DNA of 64,000 nucleotides from an uncultured Alphaproteobacteria bacterium. Its GTDB lineage: Bacteria; Pseudomonadota; Alphaproteobacteria; Thalassobaculales; Thalassobaculaceae. Positions 9,856 through 18,735 of this stretch are shown piece by piece (the first letter of the stretch is position 1; every line of letters begins with the position of its first letter). The position numbers and the translations under genes are program-made. The notes beneath the pieces are model-generated. The model was not told the origin of the DNA. It saw nothing but the letters and a program-made list of their open reading frames with translations, and made no database searches. The stretch spans positions 62,001 to 126,000 of the forward strand of contig CACOPQ010000002.1 of assembly GCA_902629125.1 (NCBI GenBank), given 5' to 3'.

Positions 9856-12279
9856 ATGTTCGCCGACAAAGTTGAAGCCAATCTGCCTAGTTATGCCTCA
9901 GTCGTCGTTATTGGTGGCGGCGTAATGGGCTGTTCAACACTCTATCATTTGGCAAAAAATGGTGTCTCAGACGCAATACTCGTCGAAAGAAACGAACTAA
10001 CCTCGGGTACAACATGGCACTCAGCAGCGCAGGTTAGAGCCTTGCGCTCAACAAAAAATCTAACAGATCTAATTCGTTATTCTGTAGAGCTATATGCCAC
10101 ACTTGAAAAAGAAACGGGTCAGAATACGGGTTGGATTAATAAAGGCTCTCTTTCTATTGCCACTAACACCGATCGATTGATTCACATAAAACGTCAAGAA
10201 GCTCTTGCTCAACTATTTGGCGTGCGTGCAGAGGCTATAGGAAAAGAGGATGCACTTGAACGTTGGCCTCTTATGAATATCACCGACGTAGTAGGAGCAG
10301 TTTGGTCTCCAGATGATGGAAGGGTAAGTCCATCGGACCTTTGCGCAGCTCTTGTTAAAGGAGCTAAGTCTAGTGGCGCTAGAATCTTTGAAAAAACGCC
10401 TGTAACTGGGATTTTGACAAAAAATAATAAAGTTTTTGGTGTTGAGACGGGAAAAGGGGAAATTCGATGTGATGCTATCGCTATATGTTCGGGACTCTGG
10501 AGCAGAAAGGTAGCTCAAATGGGTGGTTCCGAAGTTCCAGTATGGCCCTGTGAGCATTTTTATCTTTTGACTAAACCGATAGAGGGAATTTCAGGTAACC
10601 TACCAACTCTTTCAGACCATGACGGTCATCTTTATATTCGCGATGATAGCGGCGGTCTTCTTGTTGGTTGTTTTGAACCTTTGGGCAAACCGATTCCACC
10701 AGATGTCTTGGGTGAAAACTTTGCTTTTCAACTTCTCCCTGAAGACTGGGATCATTTTGAGCCAATGATGCTTAACGCATTACATAGACTTCCTGCATTA
10801 GAAACAGCCGAAGTAAAGTTACTATTAAACGGACCGGAAAGTTTTACACCTGATGGTTCATTTCTGTTGGGTGAGACCAGCGAAACGCGAGGCTTGTTTT
10901 TGGGATGTGGAATGAACTCTGTTGGGGTCGCGACTGGAGGAGGAGCTGGTATGGCGCTGGCACACTGCATTCAGCATGGGCATACGCCCACAGATCTGAA
11001 TGAAGTTGATCCAAAACGTTTTGCGCCAGAATTTAATTCTGTAAATGCTCTTACCACACGAGTTCCAGAGGTGCTCGGAAAACACTACGAAATTACATAT
11101 CCTGGTCGCCAATGGTCGACATCTCGTGATTTAAAGAAAAGTCCCTTAGATGAAATGTGGGAAAAAGAAAAACCTCATTTTGGTCAGATTGGTTCTTGGG
11201 AGCGTCCACTTTATTTTGGTAAAACGAAAAATCCAGAGTTAACTTTTTGCAGACCAAGCTGGCATGAGAATATAAGGCGCGAAGTGCAAGCTGCCCATGA
11301 AGAGGCGGCTATATTTGATCAATCCACGTTTGGAAAAATCGATGTTATTGGCAAAGATGCCAGTTCGTTCCTAAATAGAGTATGCGCAAATCAAATGAAC
11401 CGCCCTATTGGTAAGACAATTTATACTGCACTCCTGAATGAACGAGCTGGATTTGAAAGTGATTTAACCGCAGTTAGAATTTCAGATAATTTTTACCGAT
11501 TATATACTGGAACAACGGCGATAAAACGGGATTTAGCTTGGCTTGCGAGACATATTAAGATTGGTGAGGATATACGCGTTGAAGATGTCACTGATACCTA
11601 CGCTGTCATTGGCTTAATGGGGCCTCAAGCAGAGGCGGTTGCTTTAAGCATTGGTTCTCGTGCGTTAAACGAAATTGCCTACTTTTCCTCAGCAGAAGTA
11701 GAGTTAGCAGGCCATATTGTGCGGGGCGCCCGACTTTCTTACGTCGGTGAGGCTGGGTGGGAAATCACGTGTCGGTCGGAACATTCTAGAGATATTTACA
11801 ATGCAATTTCTGCAGTTGGCGTACGTTCAGCTGGTCTTTGGGCGCAAACGTCCATGCGTATTGAAAAGAGATTTTTGGCTTATGGATATGAACTGGACAC
11901 GGACATTTCTCCTGCCGAAGTCGGTCTCAACTTTGCCGTTGACATGAACAAAGAATTCATTGGCAAAAACGCTCTGCAGGAAAAGCTGGAGGCAGGTGCT
12001 GAAAACAGAATTGTTTCAATCGTCTTAGATGATAATGAGGGTGTGCCGTTGGGAAATGAGCCTGTTCTTTATAATGGCAAAATTGTGGGTAAAACCACAT
12101 CGGCAACATTTGGTTTCCGGATTAATGCGCCGATAGCAATTGCAGATATTCTAGTGCCAGAATGTCGTATCGATGGAACAAGCGTTGAGATAAATATCGC
12201 CGGCAAATTCTTTCGTGGTCGAGTCTTAACTGAGGCAGCTTTTGATCCAAAAGGAAAAAGAATGAAACCAAAAAAATGA
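9856..12279 (+). CDS. FAD/folate-dependent sarcosine or dimethylglycine dehydrogenase family
   Basis: An 807-residue fusion: an N-terminal DAO-type FAD domain (VVVIGGGVMGCSTLYHLAK, about 16-34), an FAO_M-like linker (about 375-430) and C-terminal GcvT aminomethyltransferase-like folate-binding domains (about 450-800). His55 in SGTTWHSAAQ matches the histidine that carries covalent FAD in sarcosine and dimethylglycine dehydrogenases. The expected reaction is oxidative demethylation of an N-methyl amino acid with transfer of the C1 unit to tetrahydrofolate. Substrate (dimethylglycine, sarcosine or another methylamine) is not decidable. It is a single-gene unit with GAAGA before the ATG, fitting use of glycine betaine-derived compounds common in seawater (inference). 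Confidence 0.88.
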   Translation: MFADKVEANLPSYASVVVIGGGVMGCSTLYHLAKNGVSDAILVERNELTSGTTWHSAAQVRALRSTKNLTDLIRYSVELYATLEKETGQNTGWINKGSLSIATNTDRLIHIKRQEALAQLFGVRAEAIGKEDALERWPLMNITDVVGAVWSPDDGRVSPSDLCAALVKGAKSSGARIFEKTPVTGILTKNNKVFGVETGKGEIRCDAIAICSGLWSRKVAQMGGSEVPVWPCEHFYLLTKPIEGISGNLPTLSDHDGHLYIRDDSGGLLVGCFEPLGKPIPPDVLGENFAFQLLPEDWDHFEPMMLNALHRLPALETAEVKLLLNGPESFTPDGSFLLGETSETRGLFLGCGMNSVGVATGGGAGMALAHCIQHGHTPTDLNEVDPKRFAPEFNSVNALTTRVPEVLGKHYEITYPGRQWSTSRDLKKSPLDEMWEKEKPHFGQIGSWERPLYFGKTKNPELTFCRPSWHENIRREVQAAHEEAAIFDQSTFGKIDVIGKDASSFLNRVCANQMNRPIGKTIYTALLNERAGFESDLTAVRISDNFYRLYTGTTAIKRDLAWLARHIKIGEDIRVEDVTDTYAVIGLMGPQAEAVALSIGSRALNEIAYFSSAEVELAGHIVRGARLSYVGEAGWEITCRSEHSRDIYNAISAVGVRSAGLWAQTSMRIEKRFLAYGYELDTDISPAEVGLNFAVDMNKEFIGKNALQEKLEAGAENRIVSIVLDDNEGVPLGNEPVLYNGKIVGKTTSATFGFRINAPIAIADILVPECRIDGTSVEINIAGKFFRGRVLTEAAFDPKGKRMKPKK

Positions 12280-12541
12280 GGTTCTAGTTTTAATCATTTT
12301 GATAAGATTTGATAATCTTCAAAAAGGTTAAAAAATATCTATAGCGAAACACATTATAACTTTCATACTAACGATGAAGGCCGGTAATTAATGGTTGAGC
12401 AAAGTGTGTGTTCATGTCGGTGATTTTAAAGTTAATTTCAATGTAGGAAAGAAGATTTTATTTTCTCTATATCGTTTTCATGAACCTTGCTAAAATTTTA
12501 TAGTTTTTTCAAAGCGCGAGAAATTATTGTTTTGGACACCA

Positions 12542-13426
12542 ATGACTTCAAAATTTAAAGATAAAATATCGGTTGTAATACCGACATACAATAGAGCTCA
12601 AACAATAATGAGAGCCATTAACTCTGTGCTCAGTCAAACACTTCCAGCCTTTGAGATACTCGTAGTTGATGATGGATCTTCTGACGGTACAAAAGAATTG
12701 CTCCAAGCGCACGGCTTTTTTAATAAGAAGACTAAGGCACTAGCAAAAAAGTATCTTGTAAAAGAAAATAGTGGCGTAAGCTCTGCGAGGAACCTTGGTA
12801 TAAAAAACGCTAACGGTGATTTTATTGCTTTTCTTGACTCCGATGATGCTTGGAGTAAAAGGAAATTAGAGCGGCAATTTGCAGTGCTGAAAGAAAACCT
12901 TTTTAAGCATAGGATTATTCACACAGACGAGATTTGGATCAGAAACGGTGTGCGGGTAAATCAACATAAGAAGCATGAAAAGTCAGGCGGAGATATTTTT
13001 GAAAAATGTTTAGCCTTATGCTGTATCTCGCCGAGCTCCGTCATATTACATCGGTCAATTTTTGATGAATACGGTTTTTTTGATGAAACAATGCCAGCCT
13101 GTGAGGATTATGATATGTGGCTGAGATTGGCAGCCTGTGAGATGGTATTATTCGTGCCGGAGTTTTTGACGATAAAATATGGCGGTCACAGTGACCAATT
13201 GTCGCGAGCCCACTGGGGTTTGGATAGATTTCGGGTTAGGTCGCTTGAAAAGTTGATTCGCTCTGGCTCGATAACGCATCCGCAACGTGAGCTCGTGATC
13301 AAAACATTAATACAAAAATTAAACATTCTTGAGGCAGGGGCAAGAAAGCGCGAACAATTTAATGCTGCGAAAGAATATAGGGATAGAAAAATCCGATGGG
13401 AAGGGGAAAAGCAGTTTGCTAATTAA
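12542..13426 (+). CDS. Glycosyltransferase family 2
   Basis: A 294-residue GT-A-fold glycosyltransferase. It shows KISVVIPTYNRAQTI near the N-terminus, LVVDDGSSDGT for nucleotide-sugar binding, and FLDSDDAW, the DxD-type metal site, near residue 102. No membrane segment follows, so it is a soluble or peripheral enzyme; acceptor and sugar are unknown. ATG 12542 is chosen over an in-frame TTG 15 nt earlier. The upstream 250 bp are very AT-rich and contain no gene. The 3' end overlaps the phosphorylase by 11 nt, so it may be translationally linked to the next three genes, but a GT2 has no obvious place in DNA repair. Confidence 0.85.
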   Translation: MTSKFKDKISVVIPTYNRAQTIMRAINSVLSQTLPAFEILVVDDGSSDGTKELLQAHGFFNKKTKALAKKYLVKENSGVSSARNLGIKNANGDFIAFLDSDDAWSKRKLERQFAVLKENLFKHRIIHTDEIWIRNGVRVNQHKKHEKSGGDIFEKCLALCCISPSSVILHRSIFDEYGFFDETMPACEDYDMWLRLAACEMVLFVPEFLTIKYGGHSDQLSRAHWGLDRFRVRSLEKLIRSGSITHPQRELVIKTLIQKLNILEAGARKREQFNAAKEYRDRKIRWEGEKQFAN

Positions 13427-14285
13427 CAAGCAAAAGAAATTAGGTCGAGGACCCGACTTTTCCATCTGTTGGGTCGTCGCATTGCCATCCGAAGCACGAC
13501 CAATAATATCTGCACTCAGACTCACCAAAACAGATAATGAGGCGGTATTTCCAATTTATAAAAATGAGGTTTCGGGACACCTAATGATAATTAGCGGTAT
13601 CGGTCAAATTAATGCAGCTGCGGCAACTTCATATATTTGTGGTCGGTATGATATTCCTGCTTGGGTAGCATGGATAAATATAGGAATAGCAGGATATGCC
13701 GAGGAACCATTAGGGAAACTTTTTCAGGTAGCTAAAGTCACAAATGAGAGAGGAACTCGAGTTGTATACCCGGGATTTAGATTGTCGAAGCTAATGCCTC
13801 TTACAACTTTGGAAACAAGAGAACAACCATGTAATGACTACAAAGCTGACACGCTATATGACATGGAGGGATTGGCCTTTGCGGAACTGGCATCTCGATT
13901 TTCATGTAACGAGTTAACATTTTTATTTAAGATTGTTTCTGATTCAAATGTAAATCAACTTCGTCGGATTAACCCTTTATGTGTTGAAAAGCTTTTAACC
14001 CTGAATATGGACGTCATTGCTTTGCTGGTTGATGAAGTCAAAGCATTTGTCAGAGAGGAAAAAAGACGACTTGATATTTCTCATGAAGTCGAAGTTGTCT
14101 TGAGTAAATTTCATTTTTCAGCAAGCCGAAAAGCCCAATTGATCCAGAAGTATAGAAGATGGAAAACAGCGTTCCCGGATACTCCTTTCAGTGAAGTTTA
14201 CACACATGCAAAATCAGCCGGCGATGTCATTCATAGTTTGGAAGAAACGCTTACCTCAGCAGTCTTCGATAGGCCAGGTTCATGA
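13416..14285 (+). CDS. Nucleoside phosphorylase-like protein with C-terminal extension
   Basis: PNP/MTA-nucleosidase fold: VALPSEARPIISAL (residues 21-34), ISGIGQINAAAA (59-70), WINIGIAGY (87-94) and LYDMEGLAF (147-155), the last being the DMEG/nucleobase-contact element, followed by VSDSN where the general acid Asp usually sits (IxDxA). A charged, probably helical stretch of about 108 residues (181-289) follows the core; I do not recognise it. TTG 13416 is chosen because GGGAAGGGG stands 9 nt upstream and gives an 11-nt overlap with the glycosyltransferase; ATG 13362 is the alternative. Its stop overlaps the radical SAM gene by ATGA, so the two proteins are probably made together. Substrate nucleoside unknown. 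Confidence 0.75.
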   Translation: MLINKQKKLGRGPDFSICWVVALPSEARPIISALRLTKTDNEAVFPIYKNEVSGHLMIISGIGQINAAAATSYICGRYDIPAWVAWINIGIAGYAEEPLGKLFQVAKVTNERGTRVVYPGFRLSKLMPLTTLETREQPCNDYKADTLYDMEGLAFAELASRFSCNELTFLFKIVSDSNVNQLRRINPLCVEKLLTLNMDVIALLVDEVKAFVREEKRRLDISHEVEVVLSKFHFSASRKAQLIQKYRRWKTAFPDTPFSEVYTHAKSAGDVIHSLEETLTSAVFDRPGS

Positions 14286-15286
14286 TCGACACGATATTTA
14301 TCGAACAGGAAATTTTGGATTATGAACGCACAAAGGTGGTACTTTCAAAATTCCCAAGAAGTAGAAGAATAATCATTTCTAGATACCAAGAAGTTTTTAA
14401 TAAGCGCACGCAGAACTTTAGGCTCCAGAAAAAGCGACCAGCACTCATCCTTGCAAGTAAACACAAAAATTTTGTGTTGCCAGCTCCAGCAGGCTTTGGA
14501 ATTGGTACGGAAAAAAACTTCTATTTTTCGCATATGTATAACTGTCTTTACGACTGTCGATACTGTTTTCTTCAAGGGATGTATTCATCGGCAAATTATG
14601 TATTGTTCGTGAATTACGAGGATTTTTATTCGCAGATTGAAACAACTATTAGCGATAATGCTGAGGGTCGAATAACGTTCTTTTCCGGATACGACTGTGA
14701 TTCTTTAGCATTTGAAAAGATTTCTGACTTTCTGAAAAACACACTGCCTATTTTTTATGGACGTGAGAGGGTTGATCTGGAATTACGTACCAAAAGCGTC
14801 CAGCTTGAGCCACTACTCTCTTTAAAGCCGCAGCAAAACTGTATTGTTGCCTTCAGTCTTATGCCTGAAGAACTCGCACAAAAATTGGACAATAAAGCTC
14901 CAAGTATTTCGCGCAGAATTTCCGCATTGACGCGTCTTGCGGAACGGGGTTGGCCAATTGGTCTGCGGTTTGATCCATTGATTTATTCCTACGATTGGAA
15001 AGAGAAATATGAACGGCTAGTAAGGTCTCTCCTAGAGGTATTGCCTAATGGGGCAATTCATTCAATTAGCTATGGGCCACTGCGTTTTCCCAAAAAAATG
15101 TATAGTGAAATCTTTAAACTATATCCAGATGAAGACTTATTCTCATTCTCCATGAAAGAGGCAAATGGTATTGTATCGTATGGAAATGAAATTGAAGATG
15201 AGATGTCAGATTTTATTCTCAGTCAACTTTCAGGTGCTGTGTCTTCAGATAAAATTTTTCAATGTCTTTCGGAGACTCAAATATAA
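14282..15286 (+). CDS. Spore photoproduct lyase family radical SAM protein
   Basis: A 334-residue radical SAM enzyme. The cluster cysteines are Cys88, Cys92 and Cys95 in NCLYDCRYCFLQG, the C-x3-C-x2-C motif with the YC(Y/F)LQG ending of spore photoproduct lyase (SPL). Cys139 in GYDCDSLAFE lies 51 residues after the first cluster Cys, the same distance as Cys141 from Cys90 in Bacillus SPL as I recall it, where it is the H-atom donor. ELRTKS and the RFDPLIY and LRFPK segments further fit the family. No spore-forming lineage is suggested, so the substrate may be a UV thymine dimer (5-thyminyl-dihydrothymine) in dry or dark-stage DNA, or another base. ATGA overlap with the phosphorylase couples translation. 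Confidence 0.85.
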   Translation: MIDTIFIEQEILDYERTKVVLSKFPRSRRIIISRYQEVFNKRTQNFRLQKKRPALILASKHKNFVLPAPAGFGIGTEKNFYFSHMYNCLYDCRYCFLQGMYSSANYVLFVNYEDFYSQIETTISDNAEGRITFFSGYDCDSLAFEKISDFLKNTLPIFYGRERVDLELRTKSVQLEPLLSLKPQQNCIVAFSLMPEELAQKLDNKAPSISRRISALTRLAERGWPIGLRFDPLIYSYDWKEKYERLVRSLLEVLPNGAIHSISYGPLRFPKKMYSEIFKLYPDEDLFSFSMKEANGIVSYGNEIEDEMSDFILSQLSGAVSSDKIFQCLSETQI

Positions 15287-15298
15287 AAGAGGATAAAT

Positions 15299-16006
15299 TT
15301 GACGGATAAATGCGCAGTGGTTACGGGAAGTTCTAGCGGTATAGGTAAAGCCGTTTGCGAACTTCTTTTAAAAGCTAACTATAAAGTTGTAGGAATAGCG
15401 CGGGATCATTCCAAGTTCACCCCGAATGACAATAATTACTTTCCATACGAAGTTGATCTCAAAGATCAAAGCCAAACGACAGATGTTGCCAAGGCTCTGT
15501 TGAAAGCACATCCAGAAGCCACCGTGCTTGTGAGTAATGCCGGGCAAGGAAGTTTCAACCCGATTGAAAACTTTTCTACTTCGCAAATTAAAGATTTTCT
15601 GGATTTGAACTTAATCTCACATATTTTACTCAGTCAAATTTTTGTTAGACATTTAAAAGCGCGATCGGGGGGTAATATAATTTTTTTGGGTTCGGAAGCC
15701 GGACTTACGGGTAAACGCAAGGCTACTTTGTATTCGGCAGCTAAATTTGGGCTAAGAGGGTTTTCACAGGCATTGAGTGACGAGGTCAGGGCAAGTAATA
15801 TCCGTGTTTCTCTAATAAATCCTGGTTTGGTGCGCACACCTTTCTTTGATTTGCTTGGATTCCGCCCCGGTGATGAACAAACACACGCGATAGAAGCGGA
15901 GGATGTAGCGCAGGTTGTTATGACTATTTTGTCGTCAAGATCTCAGACAATAATGGATGAGATAAATATGTCGCCTGCTAAAAATGTAATTAAATTTGAC
16001 AGCTAA
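15299..16006 (+). CDS. Short-chain dehydrogenase/reductase
   Basis: A 235-residue classical SDR: cofactor loop TGSSSGIGKAV near residue 10, SNAGQGS (NAG) near 80, catalytic Ser in FLGSEAG and Tyr-Lys in LYSAAKFGLRG. The TTG start has AGAGGA five nt before it and lies 12 nt after the SPL-type gene, so it is the last gene of that operon. Substrate unknown; its position suggests it works on, or regenerates cofactor for, the same pathway as the phosphorylase and radical SAM enzyme (inference). Confidence 0.88.
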   Translation: MTDKCAVVTGSSSGIGKAVCELLLKANYKVVGIARDHSKFTPNDNNYFPYEVDLKDQSQTTDVAKALLKAHPEATVLVSNAGQGSFNPIENFSTSQIKDFLDLNLISHILLSQIFVRHLKARSGGNIIFLGSEAGLTGKRKATLYSAAKFGLRGFSQALSDEVRASNIRVSLINPGLVRTPFFDLLGFRPGDEQTHAIEAEDVAQVVMTILSSRSQTIMDEINMSPAKNVIKFDS

Positions 16007-16066
16007 CTAAGAGTTTATTTTAGTCAGCAAAAGAAACATAATTAGACAAAATGCAAAACTTAATTT

Positions 16067-16483
16067 TTAGCTCTTACATAATAATATAGTTCCGTCACTC
16101 TTGATTTCTAATTCTTGTCCGCTTTTAAAAGAAGGGTTTTCCATAGCAATGATTGGAATAGTGGCCCAGCCCATTTGTTCAGCAACTAGAACACTTATCG
16201 GGAGGATAGCATCTTTATTCGTTCCAAGGATAAGGCCCTTTGGAGCATTTTTTGAATAGAGCAATTCAAGTAGTATTGCAGCGGAAGAACTTGAACCGAT
16301 AGGTTCAGGTACAATCAATATTTTGTCAGTGATCTTTACCCCTCGCTGGGGGTGTTTCTCTAATATTACCTCGGCATTTTCAGGACTGATACCTCCCCAA
16401 AAACTTATTGGAGCATCTAAGCGTAAGACCTCGCCTTTTGCGGTTCCAGAATACAACACTTGTCCGCACCAGCTCATTTCCAT
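16067..16483 (-). CDS. Aconitase X swivel (small) subunit
   Basis: The 138-residue DUF126 swivel domain. It shows the GTAKGEVLRLDAPISFWGG opening and KILIVPEPIGSSSSA, the loop that closes over the active site, then the NKDAILPISVLVAEQ segment. It pairs with the large subunit encoded just upstream. Start candidates are ATG 16483 and ATG 16477; the latter forms an ATGA overlap with the large-subunit stop, so the two are translated in coupling. Two-subunit bacterial AcnX enzymes have been reported to dehydrate cis-3-hydroxy-L-proline; this is family knowledge, not proved here. Confidence 0.88.
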   Translation of the reverse strand: MEMSWCGQVLYSGTAKGEVLRLDAPISFWGGISPENAEVILEKHPQRGVKITDKILIVPEPIGSSSSAAILLELLYSKNAPKGLILGTNKDAILPISVLVAEQMGWATIPIIAMENPSFKSGQELEIKSDGTILLCKS

Positions 16484-17733
16484 GGACCGTAATTTAATGT
16501 AGCTGACCCCTTTTGCGCGCTTTTTACACAATCAGATAGTGATCCAAATATGGGGCGGTACCCCGTATTGCCCGCACTGTAATGCGCGAACTTGGCCGAG
16601 TTAGTCATCATTATTCCACCACTGCCCGGCAATATTGGTGTAACAACCACACAAGTATCGATTATGAACACCACGCCAATTCTTTCTAGTCTGGAATAAA
16701 TATCTTGGGTTTTTAATTGTTGAGCGGTATGACGATTTGTGCAGACGTAAACTGGTACTTTAAATTTTTTTTCGTCGGACATTTCTAGTAATTGCTCACA
16801 TTCCGAAATTGAAAAATGGGGGCTTCCAAGCGCAACGCAGTCTATTGACCCTGCTTGTTTAGTTTGAGAAAGTTTATGAAATGCGCCTTTCATCATATCC
16901 ATATCTATAGATATAATTTCCCTTGGCCGCTGTGTATTAAAAACGTGCCGCAAATCGGTAGCTTCAGGTGTAATTCCAATGATGTGAACTAGTCCAACAG
17001 CACCGGTAGATGCAGCTGCTGCGCAAAGCGCCTTTAATTGATCCTCAGATACAATCCAATTTATACCTGATACAGCGCAGATACTGTCGCTGGAGAGCCT
17101 TCCGATAAGAGAACCTAAAACCGGAAAAAACGTATCTTCTTCTTTCACCTTTTCAGGGAGGCCAGTTACATCTAGCAAGATTTCTGCGTGGCGGTTTTTG
17201 CTACAGTGCAATCCATAATACGGAGCTCTGCCACTCACTGCACATGCTATATCCAGAAAATCTCCATAACGGTTAGTGCGCGCACCTAAGACAGTGTTTG
17301 CAAAAGCAACCGCATTAGATTCTCCCCAAGCGACTTGTTCGCCTTTTTTTGGACGCGCGCCTATTTGGTAAGGTGCACACGTCCAACTTGGGGTGCAGCC
17401 CATATTTACATGAGCATCCATTAATCTTCGCGCCATTTGTAATTTTTCTGAGGAAAGTCTAGCTTGATTAGTCTTTAAAAAATTTACGGCGCCGACGTTG
17501 GTGGTTGTTGGAACTTTAGTCTTGGCGCCATTTTTTGCTAAACTCTCACAAAACAACACGCCGGAGTCACCGTGATAAAGGCAGCCATCAATATGGCTTG
17601 AGGTAATTTTTACCAGTCTTTTTGCGCCAAGCATTTCCGCAGCTTTGACGACAATACTAAGTGCTGTTTTGTCACCAGTTGTTCCAAACTCCGAATTGAG
17701 TATAGCTTTTTCTTCCTGCGTAATTTCAACCAT
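16474..17733 (-). CDS. Aconitase X catalytic (large) subunit
   Basis: The 419-residue DUF521 catalytic subunit, an Fe-S hydro-lyase distantly related to aconitase. Recognisable stretches include SSHIDGCLYHG, NVGAVNFL, MGCTPSWTCAPYQ, WGESNAVAFANTVLGARTNR, CTNRHTAQ and GSGGIMMTNSAKFAHY. The conserved cysteines in GCTPSWTC and near CVVVTP are candidate cluster ligands. Bacterial heterodimeric AcnX is a cis-3-hydroxy-L-proline dehydratase in studied cases, giving pyrroline-2-carboxylate. A proline-racemase-family gene lies about 5.5 kb away, which would fit hydroxyproline use, but they are not in one operon. AcnX genes often sit near transport genes; none is visible here. Confidence 0.9.
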   Translation of the reverse strand: MVEITQEEKAILNSEFGTTGDKTALSIVVKAAEMLGAKRLVKITSSHIDGCLYHGDSGVLFCESLAKNGAKTKVPTTTNVGAVNFLKTNQARLSSEKLQMARRLMDAHVNMGCTPSWTCAPYQIGARPKKGEQVAWGESNAVAFANTVLGARTNRYGDFLDIACAVSGRAPYYGLHCSKNRHAEILLDVTGLPEKVKEEDTFFPVLGSLIGRLSSDSICAVSGINWIVSEDQLKALCAAAASTGAVGLVHIIGITPEATDLRHVFNTQRPREIISIDMDMMKGAFHKLSQTKQAGSIDCVALGSPHFSISECEQLLEMSDEKKFKVPVYVCTNRHTAQQLKTQDIYSRLERIGVVFIIDTCVVVTPILPGSGGIMMTNSAKFAHYSAGNTGYRPIFGSLSDCVKSAQKGSATLNYGPWK

Positions 17734-17776
17734 TTTTCAGCCTCATTACTAAAAAATTTATCTTCTTTTCAGTAGA

Positions 17777-18424
17777 TTATTCAATAACAACAGGTTTAAA
17801 GCTACCATCTTCTAAGCTGAAAAGAACGCCATTAGCGATATCATGCCATAGGCCATGGATAGACAGACTGCCATCCTCTATTGCTTGCTTTACAAACGGG
17901 AAGGTACGTAGATTTTCTAACGAGATCGCGATTCCTTCTTTTTCTAACATTAAAATTTTTTCCTTGTCGTCTCCAGAACTGCCCAGCCGTTCAAAGCCTG
18001 GCCGAAGTGTATCTATCCAACGACCCACAAAACTAGACGGCTTTTCAAGGTCAGGAGCTTTACCAGTACACATGTTAAAGCAGCTTAGTACACCGCCACA
18101 ATTTGAATGTCCGAGTATTACGATATGCGCTACTTTTAAAGAAGTGACAGCATACTCGATGGCGGCGGCAGTACCGTTTTCATCGCCCTTTAATCGATAG
18201 GGGGGTACTAAATTTGCGATATTTCGATGAATAAAAAGTTCGCCAAATTCAGAATTAAAAATTGTGGTTGGATGCACCCGGCTATCACAGCAAGAAATAA
18301 TCATTGTGGTGGGGTGTTGTCCCTCTTTTACTAGACGCTGCAAAAGAGCTTTTCGTTCTGAATACCCCTCTTTTTTCCAAGTTGCATAACCCTTAATCAA
18401 GTTGGGCGGTAGAGCGGAAGACAT
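17777..18424 (-). CDS. Beta-class carbonic anhydrase
   Basis: Zn enzyme interconverting CO2 and bicarbonate, 215 residues, cytoplasmic. Zn ligands are Cys45, His106 and Cys109 (ISCCDSRVHP and LGHSNCGG), with the Asp47-Arg49 dyad. HRNIANLVPP and the C-terminal helical part are typical of bacterial enzymes. It is transcribed with aconitase X on the minus strand (43 bp apart), and diverges from the thi operon. Confidence 0.95.
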   Translation of the reverse strand: MSSALPPNLIKGYATWKKEGYSERKALLQRLVKEGQHPTTMIISCCDSRVHPTTIFNSEFGELFIHRNIANLVPPYRLKGDENGTAAAIEYAVTSLKVAHIVILGHSNCGGVLSCFNMCTGKAPDLEKPSSFVGRWIDTLRPGFERLGSSGDDKEKILMLEKEGIAISLENLRTFPFVKQAIEDGSLSIHGLWHDIANGVLFSLEDGSFKPVVIE

Positions 18425-18625
18425 TTGTGTTAATTAACCTTTTCAGAATTTCCATAGTCGTTAAATTGATTTGATCCGAAGGCTTATAGTGCTGTTATAA
18501 AGAATTATCCAGATTTCTTTCCATGGTAAGGTAAGTTGGTCGCTACGTCCAATTTGGTTTTGGAAACTCATTATTCTTCAATTATTGCCTTCAGCATAGT
18601 TTGCCTTTAATATTATATTAATCTG

Positions 18626-18712
18626 TTGGGGTGCAGCTCTATTGTTGCTGAGAGGTCGCAAAGACCAACCCATAGAACCTGACCTGGTTAGAACCAGCGT
18701 AGGAAACGGACC
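18626..18712 (+). promoter_or_regulatory. TPP riboswitch (THI element)
   Basis: The core is plain: GGGGTGC near 18629, CTGAGAG at 18649-18655, and ACCTGACCTGGTTAGAACC with CCCATAGAACC just before it, then CGTAGGAAACGG. This is the conserved CUGAGA/ACCUGA signature of TPP riboswitches. A weak promoter, TTGCCT (18585) with TAATAT (18609), stands upstream. It controls thiY and the genes after it. Confidence 0.95.
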
Positions 18713-18735
18713 TTAGAAAGCTTCGAAAGCTCGAC

